The notes under the pieces were generated by a model, which did not search any database, had not been told where the DNA came from, and saw only the letters and a list, made by a program, of their open reading frames with translations. From Macrococcus hajekii (GTDB lineage: Bacteria; Bacillota; Bacilli; Staphylococcales; Staphylococcaceae), in the NCBI RefSeq assembly GCF_004359505.1, contig NZ_SCWE01000001.1, forward strand, positions 620,001 to 684,000: 64,000 bases of DNA, in the 5' to 3' direction. Positions 27,128-34,509 of the stretch are shown piece after piece. The position numbers and the translations under genes were made by a program. The stretch's first letter is position 1. Each line of letters starts with the position of its first letter.

Positions 27128-27748
27128 ATGAAAATCGGATATGTTCGAGTTAGCACTCAAGAACAGAATTTAGCAATGCAGATTGAATATTTAAAATCTA
27201 AGGGAGTGAATGAAAAGCTAATATTTTCTGATAAGTGCAGCGGTACTGTTAAAGCTGAAGAACGGCCGGGCTTTAAAGAGATGTTATCTAAATTGCGTGC
27301 TGAAGATGAAATCTATGTTTTCAAATTAGACAGATTAAGTCGTGAAGCTAAATCACTGAAAGAAATTCTTAGAGATTTTAATAATAAAGATATTCATGTA
27401 TTTTCGAGTGACATTCCAGAACTCGAACAGATACCCGAAACCATGCGAAATCTTGTAACTGATATAGTTGTTAGTATTCTTTCGTTCACGGCCGAAACAG
27501 AAAGGCAATTCATTAAAGAACGTCAGCGTGCAGGAATTATTGAAGCTAAAAAGAATAATGTGTACAAGGGTAAAGAGATACAGTATTCTGCTACTGCTCG
27601 TGATCCGCAAAAAAGAATTGTATTCAATAACATAATCAAACAGTTAAATGACGGTGTAGCTATCTCAAAAATAGCTAAAGATAACGGACTGACAAGAAGA
27701 ACTATTTACGCAATCAAAGAACGTTCTAGCGATTTACTTAATCAATAG
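27128..27748 (+). CDS. Sin-like serine recombinase (resolvase)
   Basis: 206 aa from ATG 27128; GTG 27119 lies in the GAGGTG ribosome-binding site. Catalytic serine in GYVRVSTQEQN, then FKLDRLSREA, a long E-helix, and a C-terminal part YSATARDPQKRIVF with helix-turn-helix GVAISKIAKDNGLTRRTIYAI that resembles the staphylococcal plasmid resolvase Sin. Such enzymes resolve plasmid or island dimers. It is transcribed opposite to most island genes. Distinct from the island 1 recombinase. Confidence 0.92.
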   Translation: MKIGYVRVSTQEQNLAMQIEYLKSKGVNEKLIFSDKCSGTVKAEERPGFKEMLSKLRAEDEIYVFKLDRLSREAKSLKEILRDFNNKDIHVFSSDIPELEQIPETMRNLVTDIVVSILSFTAETERQFIKERQRAGIIEAKKNNVYKGKEIQYSATARDPQKRIVFNNIIKQLNDGVAISKIAKDNGLTRRTIYAIKERSSDLLNQ

Positions 27749-27795
27749 CACTACTGAAAAGCAAAAATAAAATTAAATTAAAGGGGGTAATCGAA

Positions 27796-28371
27796 GTGAA
27801 TTTTAGAGATTATAGAAATGAAGTCATGAATAACTTGTCAAAAGAAGTAGCTGAATCTAAATTCTTAACTCATAACAGAAAAATAAAATCCATAGAACTT
27901 GCGAGTAGAATCATTAGTAGAGAAATTTCTAACTGTCTATCTAATACTTTAGGGCAAACGCATGAAGAAGATATAGAATTTAATGAGAATGAAGTCGGGT
28001 ACTATCTTGAATTTGAAAACATGACAAAAAATAAGATAATAGGCGGTAATGGTTATACTGGTTATCAGTATGAAGATTATGATATGAGCATTAAAGCAGA
28101 AATTAGAAATAAAATAAGTGAATATTTAATGCCCGTTTATAAACACTATGAGAAGTTAGAACTCGATGAAGAATATAATGAAGTTGAATCTGATTTTATA
28201 TCTGAACTTGAAGAATCATTAGAACTATTTAAAACAGATGACATAAAAGTATATAAGCATAGTTCAAAAGACATTGAATTATATTTCATCAAAGAAGAGA
28301 ACGATCAACTTAAGAAAGAATTAGATATAGCATATAAACTTCTTGAAGAAATAAAGCTGAATAATAACTAA
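27796..28371 (+). CDS. 191-aa acidic protein of unknown function
   Basis: Starts at GTG 27796 with GGGGG upstream and follows the Sin-like gene by 47 nt, so it is probably in the same transcript. The sequence is acidic with a C-terminal coiled coil (KEENDQLKKELDIAYKLLEEIKL) and an internal glycine/tyrosine patch (IGGNGYTGYQYEDYD). No known motif. It ends before a clear terminator. I do not recognise the family. Confidence 0.7.
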   Translation: MNFRDYRNEVMNNLSKEVAESKFLTHNRKIKSIELASRIISREISNCLSNTLGQTHEEDIEFNENEVGYYLEFENMTKNKIIGGNGYTGYQYEDYDMSIKAEIRNKISEYLMPVYKHYEKLELDEEYNEVESDFISELEESLELFKTDDIKVYKHSSKDIELYFIKEENDQLKKELDIAYKLLEEIKLNNN

Positions 28372-28383
28372 ATAGCTGTCCCG

Positions 28384-28414
28384 ACCGTCTATAACGTTAT
28401 ATAGGCGGTTTTAT
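28384..28414 (+). terminator. Terminator after the 191-aa gene
   Basis: ACCGTCTATA pairs with TATAGGCGGT (one wobble), followed by TTTTATT. It ends the Sin-like/191-aa transcript. Confidence 0.8.
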
Positions 28415-28688
28415 TATACTTTAATAGTCGCTCAATCCGATTCTAAGCACGTTTTGTCTAGCTTCATGAGTGGATTATGCGTAAAGTGTGCTGTGTGCAA
28501 AGAATACAACCTTTCTATATGAATAATTCATTTTAACACACTGCCTATTTTAGAGAAGAAAACTGTTTTACTGTGTCACTAAAATATAATAATCTCTGAA
28601 AGCTATATATAGCAATAAGTTAATAATTTAGGTTATAAGTCAAGATTCTAAATATATTTTTTTATGGATATAATCGATTGAAATGGCG

Positions 28689-28739
28689 AACAAACGTGCT
28701 ATAGTATTAGATGTAATAAAACGTTGTAGTACGTTTGTT
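28689..28739. repeat. Inverted repeat AACAAACGT/ACGTTTGTT
   Basis: Nine-bp perfect arms 33 bp apart (28689-28697, 28731-28739) in the gene-poor 28.4-29.2 kb stretch. Function unknown; it could be a protein-binding site or part of an origin. Confidence 0.5.
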
Positions 28740-28777
28740 ATGCTTTAATAGTTATACACGTATAGAGTTTTGCTGAT

Positions 28778-28804
28778 TTTCCACTCAAATTTTTTAGGTG
28801 GAAA
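28778..28804. repeat. Inverted repeat TTTCCAC/GTGGAAA
   Basis: Seven-bp arms around a 13-nt loop, directly before the small frameshifted ORF. On the plus strand the right arm carries an AGGTGG that could act as a ribosome-binding site, so the stem could control translation. Confidence 0.4.
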
Positions 28805-28818
28805 GTTGGTGATAATAT

Positions 28819-29042
28819 TTGAATGTGAATATTACTTTTGAAGTCGATATAGAGACGATTCTGTTGCTTGTTACTTCAGGAAAAATATATTTTGATTCAA
28901 AATTCAATAAAAAACAGAAATAGCCGAACTACTTGGCGGAGTAGTCGACTACGTGGTTAATAACGTTTCTCTATACGTTATAGCTTTGATTATAACCGTT
29001 ACTAAAATTAGTGACGGTTTTTGTATTGCGTTTTTATTTTAG
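28819..29042 (+). pseudogene. Small frameshifted ORF
   Basis: TTG 28819 opens a 34-codon frame (MNVNITFEVDIETILLLV...) that hits TAG at 28921 just after an A6 run. Reading one base back at the A-run continues in a protein-like frame (TEIAELLGGVVDYVVNNVSL) to TAG 29040. The two halves look like one small protein, so either the A-run has lost a base or ribosomes slip there. A terminator hairpin lies inside the 3' part. Confidence 0.4.
28995..29023 (+). terminator. Plus-strand terminator
   Basis: ACCGTTACTA pairs with TAGTGACGGT (one wobble) around a 4-nt loop, followed by five T. Confidence 0.8.
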
Positions 29043-29117
29043 CATAAATGAAAGTAAAATATCTAAACAAAAACATAAAATCAGATTAATTATATTGACT
29101 TATGACAATTTATAAAA

Positions 29118-29154
29118 CAAAAAAATCCCTCCTACAAATTAATGTAAGAGGGAT
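29118..29154 (-). terminator. Terminator of the HNH endonuclease gene
   Basis: ATCCCTC/GAGGGAT stem, extended by TACA/TGTA, followed by a T7 tract on the minus strand shortly after the HNH gene stop. Confidence 0.85.
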
Positions 29155-29167
29155 ATGATAAATTTAG

Positions 29168-29722
29168 TTAATGCTTTTCTTGATTCTTAAACTTAATCGT
29201 AACTGAATCAATGTTATCACTATATGTATTGTCTGTTATTGTTTTAACTAAATCAGCTATCTGATTGCTTTTAATATCTTGCTGAATTTGTTTTAAGTCA
29301 GTGATACTATACGCTTTATCATCATTTAGTTGATTAGTTACACGCTGATGAAATATATTTTCTTGAGCCGTACAGACTTCTAAATTACTTATGTGATTAT
29401 TTTGACGATTTTTATCAATGTGATTAATCTGTAAATGCGGTTGAAAGGCAGGATCAAATGCTTCACTAACTAATCTATGTTCAAACTCATATACACCATT
29501 GATTAAATACTTTAAGTAACCTTTATCATGCAATTGCGGCTTCATTTTAGTAATACTCTTGCTTGAAACACTGTATAATACTGCACTTCTACTAATGTAA
29601 TAATCTTTACGCTTACTCTGTCTAATTAATCGAATAAAGTCAGCTTCTAATAATATTTCAAACTCTACTCTTAATTCTGTTTGTTCCTTACGTTTTAAAT
29701 CTGTACTTTGTAAATTGTTCAT
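29168..29722 (-). CDS. HNH endonuclease (phage/homing type)
   Basis: 184 aa. An N-terminal helix-rich part with a helix-turn-helix-like stretch (YYISRSAVLYSVSSKSITKM) precedes the HNH core: EHRLVSEAFDP, QINHIDKNRQNNH (H101) and ISNLEVCTAQENIFH. This is the HNH_3 pattern of phage-borne and homing endonucleases. It may be a free-standing homing enzyme or part of the island's DNA processing. It lies about 210 nt downstream of the helicase gene on the same strand. The C-terminal 50 residues have no recognised domain. Confidence 0.82.
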   Translation of the reverse strand: MNNLQSTDLKRKEQTELRVEFEILLEADFIRLIRQSKRKDYYISRSAVLYSVSSKSITKMKPQLHDKGYLKYLINGVYEFEHRLVSEAFDPAFQPHLQINHIDKNRQNNHISNLEVCTAQENIFHQRVTNQLNDDKAYSITDLKQIQQDIKSNQIADLVKTITDNTYSDNIDSVTIKFKNQEKH

Positions 29723-29933
29723 AGTGTATTAACCTCATTATAATCATGTATTTCTCTCCTTTTTAATCCGTTTATTTTTAGTCGTATGGCAAGTAATGGG
29801 CAACTTCTGTTAATTCTTGATGTCTTTATATATGTAAACGTCTGATCTAGAAGATAATCAGAACGGGATTTTGGTTAGTATTGCTATGTATGTGGTGTTG
29901 TAAAGCTTTGCATTATGTAAATATTTTTATTTA
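29723..29933 (-). other. Intergenic stretch between helicase and HNH genes
   Basis: About 210 bp. It contains the HNH gene's ribosome-binding site (GAGG before the ATG). I see no strong terminator after the helicase gene, so the two may be cotranscribed. Confidence 0.4.
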
Positions 29934-31259
29934 TTAAATTTCGTAATTCATCCATTTGTATAATAAATTTCTCATCCTACTGCTTGGAATATAACAATTC
30001 ATTACTTCCCCGTTTCTAATACAACCCCTAAATAGAAATTGAACAAGATCAGATACGGCTAGTAAATTTTCATTAACTTCAATTCCTCTAACTTCAAAGA
30101 AACCTTTTTCCATCGGATTCATAAAGCGATTATAAACATATGCGGTAGCTGTACAATGTGAATAATTGTTGGTTGCCCTTATATTCAATGATATAAAATT
30201 ATCTTTTGTTCTATCATCTTTCTTATTAAATTTTGTTTTAGCATTTTTAAGTATAGAAGCATACTGTTTCTTTGTAGTCCAAAAGATATTTTCATTCTTA
30301 GTTGGTACTTGTGTTCGAAAATAATTATATAAATTCTTATTCAATCTTTTTGTATTACATTCTTGAGCTTTATTAAACCACGTGGTAGACAAATAAAAAT
30401 CAGTATTTACATTAAGTCTAAAATCATCGTAATTACTATTTAAAGTACTCTTCCTTCCAGTCTCATGCTGATAATCTTCATAAATATTTAGCAGCTTAGC
30501 TACTTCTTCTCTTTTATCTGCTTTACTGTCATAGTTTATTAAATGATATTTATTATTTTCATATTTAACTGAATACTTTTCATATTCAACTTCATGCAAA
30601 TCATAATAATACTTTTGTATCTGTCCATCGAAAAGGTATGTAAGAATATAGACTTCCTCAAAGCTAGTAAATGCTTTAACATTCATAGTCCAGAACATTG
30701 CTTGTTCATTATAAATATACAAATTATCTGTATCTGCTAAGTCTCGTAGATAATCGAAACTATTATTTAAATTCTTATTATACTCATCGTCTATCCAACG
30801 CACTTTTCCTTTTTCTTCTATTGATATTGCATTTAATTTCAAAAGGTAGTTTATATCATTGGAAGTTGTTATTAATTGTTCAAGAACATTGGCTACCTCA
30901 TCCATGATAAGTGTGTAACCTTCATTTCTTATATCATCTAAAGTTTCTTCATCTAACATTGAAAATAAAACGTGTGTCATTACTATTGATTCACCGTTTT
31001 CAATAAGAAACTTTAAATGTTCTAATTTCGAACCTCTGTATTTCACATTCGGCTCACTAAAGATAGCTTTAGTATCATTAATCACCCTTGTTACTTCATC
31101 TAAAAAGGGCGTAACGTAGATATACTTCTTGTTACTTCTATATAAAATCCCTGTTTCTAATCCAATAGACTTAACTTTAGTATTCTCATTCATCATTTGA
31201 ATGGCATAGCTAGTTTTACCAGCCCCACATATTGCATCAATTACCTTAATTTTCACCAA
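29934..31259 (-). CDS. SF2 helicase-like ATPase
   Basis: 441 aa. Walker A G12-AGKT-16, Walker B/motif II LIMDEV (about 117-122) and near the C-terminus LVQFLFRGCIRN (about 406-417), which resembles SF2 motif VI with its paired arginines. Between them IYVTPFLDEV looks like motif Ia. Starts at TTG 31259 (or GTG 31256) after GGAGG. Comparable proteins act in phage or plasmid replication. With the adjacent repeat-rich stretch it may be the replication module of island 2; this is inference. Confidence 0.72.
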   Translation of the reverse strand: MVKIKVIDAICGAGKTSYAIQMMNENTKVKSIGLETGILYRSNKKYIYVTPFLDEVTRVINDTKAIFSEPNVKYRGSKLEHLKFLIENGESIVMTHVLFSMLDEETLDDIRNEGYTLIMDEVANVLEQLITTSNDINYLLKLNAISIEEKGKVRWIDDEYNKNLNNSFDYLRDLADTDNLYIYNEQAMFWTMNVKAFTSFEEVYILTYLFDGQIQKYYYDLHEVEYEKYSVKYENNKYHLINYDSKADKREEVAKLLNIYEDYQHETGRKSTLNSNYDDFRLNVNTDFYLSTTWFNKAQECNTKRLNKNLYNYFRTQVPTKNENIFWTTKKQYASILKNAKTKFNKKDDRTKDNFISLNIRATNNYSHCTATAYVYNRFMNPMEKGFFEVRGIEVNENLLAVSDLVQFLFRGCIRNGEVMNCYIPSSRMRNLLYKWMNYEI

Positions 31260-31404
31260 TATAATTCCTCCGTATGTTTTATCATAAAATTTTATAAAAA
31301 GTGTGCAAAAACTAAAATATTAACACGTATTTTCTAGTGCTTTTTGAGGGTGTCCCTTATAGAAGAGTATTAAATTTGTGCAAAAACTATTGTGGAGATT
31401 GTTC

Positions 31405-31560
31405 GTCACAAACAAAGACCGTTTGTTCCTCGTTACTACATGAATTCCGCAAGCTACATTCATTCCGTAAACAAGAGTCATAGTATCTCTGATTTGATGA
31501 ACAACAAAGCGTTCTTTGCTTTGCTTGTGAATCAATAAGGAATGAGCGTTCTTTGCTCAT
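31405..31560. repeat. Cluster of hairpins with near-identical 7-nt loops
   Basis: Two stems differ in sequence but share the loop: CAAAGC-GTTCTTT-GCTTTG (31505-31523) and ATGAGC-GTTCTTT-GCTCAT (31542-31560). A third, ACAAAC-AAAGACC-GTTTGT (31408-31426), has a similar loop in the opposite sense. The stretch also has two direct copies of GGAATNNATGTAG on the minus strand. It lies upstream of the helicase gene and may be an origin or a structured leader. Confidence 0.5.
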
Positions 31561-32851
31561 GACGAATGGTCTCTTAAGTGAACCAAATAGAAAATTTATA
31601 ACTTATGTATGTAGCTGTTTGCCTAATTAAATCTCTTAGTGAAGATGTAAGATGGCAGATGAGCCTTACAGTCAAATTAGAGAACATTTGTTCTGTACTT
31701 TGCTGTATCAATATCATAACAACATTTTTAAAATATTACAACATTTTTTTGTTGACAAATTTATTTTGTTATGTTAATTAAATTCGATTTTCTACTAGGA
31801 TTTCTAGCATAAAAATGACTTCAAACAATGAAGAAAAAATTTTTTTGTTATATAGTTTAAATTAAATGTTAACTTTTATGTATCAAAAATCTGAATATGG
31901 CATAGGCTCGCTAATCAGTCTACATGAATTACTCAAAAGGACGATTTCTTAAATCATAAACCCACCTCCCTCTCTATAAATAGTTGTATAGGCTAAAAGG
32001 ATCAGAATGTTTTACATAGAAGTAATTAAGAAGAGTACAGGGGGCATAGTACAATTAGATTCACTATTAGAAAGTCAATTTAAAGCGTGTATATAGGCTT
32101 AAAATGGCTATTTGATGGCGTTTGGGGGACATTTAACTGTTACCTCTAGCAATCAGATTTCCCTAAGATATGTGGGTTAAAAAGAAGCGGTCTGCTGTCA
32201 AACTAAAAGTTTTAAATTTCATTTTGAATAGTTGCAATGTCACATTAACATGTATATACTAGTGTTAATTTGGAAATTAAAGGGAATATTTTCGTTAATC
32301 GGCATTTTATCCCACTCAGAAAAGCATGGTTTTACAGGTGTTTTAGGAGATACAAAACGAGGAAATTTCTAAAATTTTTTATTTTTTTATGGTGGCTAAT
32401 CTTCATTAAACTGTCTAAATATCTCCGATTTATCCTTATAATTCCTTTTTTCTCATCTTTTATAAAAAGGATCAGCAAAGTATCAAATATCAGATATCAA
32501 AAATCCCCTAAATACAAGGGTAAATCGACCACTTAAAATGGCAATAATAAAAGTTGAATTTTATCGCTATATCTATGCCCTGTATGAGTTTTATTACGCT
32601 GTATTCAAGCTGTATAGAGACAGTATGACTTATACTATTGCTTGCTACTGTCGTGTCTCTGAGAACGTTTAAATGCTTAATACAGTTGCGTGATGATTAT
32701 TCTAATTAGAATCAATTCTAAGTCCGATTAGCACATAATAAACAATAGATACAGTCCATTAAATGAATCAGCGGTACTTTACTGTTATTAATTGAAGTTA
32801 GTCTGTTTTCTCTATAATGCTATTGAATTACAGACTAAATAAGACGTGCTG
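31561..32851. other. Gene-poor stretch upstream of the helicase gene
   Basis: About 1.3 kb, A+T-rich, with no convincing gene. Visible: a LexA-like AGAACATTTGTTCT (31681-31694), two ACAACATTTTT repeats (31719-31729, 31738-31748), TTGACA at 31752-31757 that may start a plus-strand promoter, and a 29-codon ORF at 32007-32096 with AAAGG before its ATG. An 88-codon frame at 32270-32536 is rich in phenylalanine and lysine and looks random. Confidence 0.5.
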
Positions 32852-33085
32852 TTATTCAGTATCATATTCATTTATATATGCTTCTGCTTTACTCGTCAGC
32901 TTAAACTTACGCAACGCTCCATCTTTGAAGAATATCATCTTATCATCTGATTCTTTTGTTATATATCTATCTGATAGAAGTAAATGAAGAACTTTATTAG
33001 TCCTTAAATCTTTCAGTCCAAAATCTTTCGGGTTTCGATTATCTCTAATACATTTCAATACGATTAGTTTATTATCTGCTGTCAT
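32852..33085 (-). CDS. 77-aa island protein of unknown function
   Basis: Good ribosome-binding site (AGGAGATGTAAG before ATG). The short protein has alternating helices and a charged end, with KVLHLLLSDRYITKESDDKM and LRKFKLTSKAEAYINEY, which could form a small winged helix. It lies directly downstream of integrase 2 on the same strand, the place where islands often keep an excisionase or small regulator. That role is a guess. Confidence 0.6.
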   Translation of the reverse strand: MTADNKLIVLKCIRDNRNPKDFGLKDLRTNKVLHLLLSDRYITKESDDKMIFFKDGALRKFKLTSKAEAYINEYDTE

Positions 33086-33151
33086 CTTACATCTCCTAAA
33101 TGATTCTCATTTAATTTTATAATAAATGGAAATATAAATTAATACTACTAA

Positions 33152-33189
33152 TAATAAACAAGCTACTCACTGAATATAGTGAATAGCTT
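33152..33189 (-). terminator. Hairpin after integrase 2
   Basis: AAGCTACTCACT pairs with AGTGAATAGCTT around 6 nt. T-rich sequence flanks it on both strands, so it may work in both directions. Confidence 0.7.
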
Positions 33190-33194
33190 TTATA

Positions 33195-34208
33195 TTATTT
33201 AAATCGCTTGCTTCGTGGTCGTTGATATTTCTTATTATCATTTAATTGTTCTATTGTGCTGTAATTCTCTTTTTGCATTCTAATAAGATCATCAGAAACA
33301 TGTGCATATATTTCAGTAGTCGCTAGCTTACGATGTCCTAATATCTTTTGAAGCACTCTAATATTTCCACCACTTTCAAGAAATAACATAGAAGCGGTAT
33401 GACGGAACATATGCGGTGTTATATGAGTTGTTATTTTAAACTCTCTACAATACTTCTTTAATGAATTTCTAAAGGCTTCCTCTTGCCATCTATTCCCGTT
33501 CACATCTACAAATAGGTATTCTGAATTCATTTCTCTACATTCATCTGTAAAGTTAATGATTAATTGTTTGGTTTGTTTGCTAAAAGGCACATATCTAAAA
33601 TCATTATTCTTAGTTATAGGAAAAAATATTGTTCTATTATCAAAATCAATATCACTTATTTTAATATTTAATACTTCCCCTATCCTACCAAAAGTATCAA
33701 GTAATACATTAATAGCTACGTACATTCTATAATCGGTAAAGTATTGAGTATCAAAACTATTTAAAAGTTTAGTTAAATCTTCTTTGGGAATAACTTTAAT
33801 TCTTTCATTCTGACGTTTAACACATCTAATGTTACTAAAAGGGTTAGTATCAATATAATTCAATTCATATAACGTTTGATAGAATGTTTTACATAACTTT
33901 ATATAGGTGTTAATAGTTGATGCTTTTAATCCTCTTACTTCCCCAGTATTTCTTAATTTATCACGATAATGTACTTTATCATTTATCAAATATCTCACAA
34001 ATTCTTTAGCATCTTGTTCTGTTAAATCGAATGGACTAACTTTATCATTAAAGTAATCATTAAGGGCATTGAATACTCTACCATAGTTCTTAATAGTATT
34101 CATGCTTAAGTTTAATAGCTGCTTTTCATTTACTACAATCTCCTTAAACTTTTCAAAATCATTGTTTAACTCAACTTCCCTATTTCTTCTTGTTTTAATT
34201 CTGGACAT
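33195..34208 (-). CDS. Tyrosine recombinase (integrase) of island 2
   Basis: 337 aa, closely similar to the island 1 integrase along its whole length. Core-binding domain LSMNTIKNYGRVFNALNDYF; catalytic residues in TFGRIGEVL, PHMFRHTASM, LGHRKLATTE and IYAHVS. The gene begins 200 bp from the infB stop codon and reads in the same direction as infB. Its GGGGG ribosome-binding site lies in a leader hairpin. It is expected to act on the infB 3'-end repeats. Confidence 0.95.
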   Translation of the reverse strand: MSRIKTRRNREVELNNDFEKFKEIVVNEKQLLNLSMNTIKNYGRVFNALNDYFNDKVSPFDLTEQDAKEFVRYLINDKVHYRDKLRNTGEVRGLKASTINTYIKLCKTFYQTLYELNYIDTNPFSNIRCVKRQNERIKVIPKEDLTKLLNSFDTQYFTDYRMYVAINVLLDTFGRIGEVLNIKISDIDFDNRTIFFPITKNNDFRYVPFSKQTKQLIINFTDECREMNSEYLFVDVNGNRWQEEAFRNSLKKYCREFKITTHITPHMFRHTASMLFLESGGNIRVLQKILGHRKLATTEIYAHVSDDLIRMQKENYSTIEQLNDNKKYQRPRSKRFK

Positions 34209-34248
34209 AATAAACCCCCAACATTTAATTTAATAAACATTGAGGGTT
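34209..34248 (-). promoter_or_regulatory. Leader hairpin before integrase 2 covering its ribosome-binding site
   Basis: AACCCTCAA (minus-strand reading of 34240-34248) pairs with TTGGGGGTT (34213-34221); the GGGGG ribosome-binding site sits in the 3' arm 6 nt from the ATG. It parallels the structure before integrase 1 although the sequences differ. Confidence 0.6.
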
Positions 34249-34408
34249 AATATATCAGTTTTGAAGTTTACCATTTCAACTTTCTTTCGTAACTTAAGGA
34301 CTTGTGATTCCTAAAACATTGAAAGTAGCTAAAATAACTAATTGGAAAATTCTAGTTGGTGAAGTCTCCGCTTCTTTCACAACTAAAGAATGGCTTAATG
34401 AAGCGGTT

Positions 34409-34509
34409 TTATACGCGTTTAATTTCTTCCATTACGAATGCTTCGAAGATATCGCCTTCTTTAATATCATTGAATTTCTCAATGGTGATACCACATTCAT
34501 AACCTTGTG
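34409..34509. repeat. Right attachment-site copy (functional infB 3' end)
   Basis: Identical over 101 bp to 17737-17837. It is the working end of infB. TGAAGCGGTT (34399-34408) abuts it on the island side and recurs beside the middle copy (24852-24861), marking the integrase-proximal end of both islands. Confidence 0.93.

Larger units (their letters stand above)
24872..34509. mobile_element. Genomic island 2, integrated at the infB 3' end
   Basis: About 9.5 kb between the middle and right infB 3'-end repeats. Minus-strand genes: integrase 2, a 77-aa protein, a helicase-like ATPase, an HNH endonuclease, and the DUF2513/HEPN pair. Plus-strand genes: a truncated remnant, a Sin-like recombinase and a 191-aa unknown protein. 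Two long gene-poor stretches (28.4-29.2 and 31.3-32.9 kb) have repeats and hairpins. Strongly A+T-rich against the core. No structural phage or conjugation genes. Confidence 0.85.

Noticed and set aside
31320-31535. 71-codon minus-strand ORF upstream of the helicase gene
   Set aside because: No ribosome-binding site, TTG start, and it runs through the hairpin cluster; composition is explained by the repeats.
31405-31560. CRISPR-like array in the repeat cluster
   Set aside because: Repeats are short, few, unevenly spaced and partly inverted; no cas genes are in the window.
32270-32536. 88-codon plus-strand ORF rich in Phe, Lys and Arg
   Set aside because: TTG start without ribosome-binding site; low-complexity codons typical of random A+T-rich DNA.
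17737-34509. Prophage
   Set aside because: No capsid, portal, terminase, tail or lysis genes; only integrases, a BRO-N fragment and an HNH enzyme are phage-like.
17737-34509. Antibiotic-resistance or SCC-type cassette
   Set aside because: No mec, erm, tet, fus or ccr-type large serine recombinase genes; the site is infB rather than rlmH.
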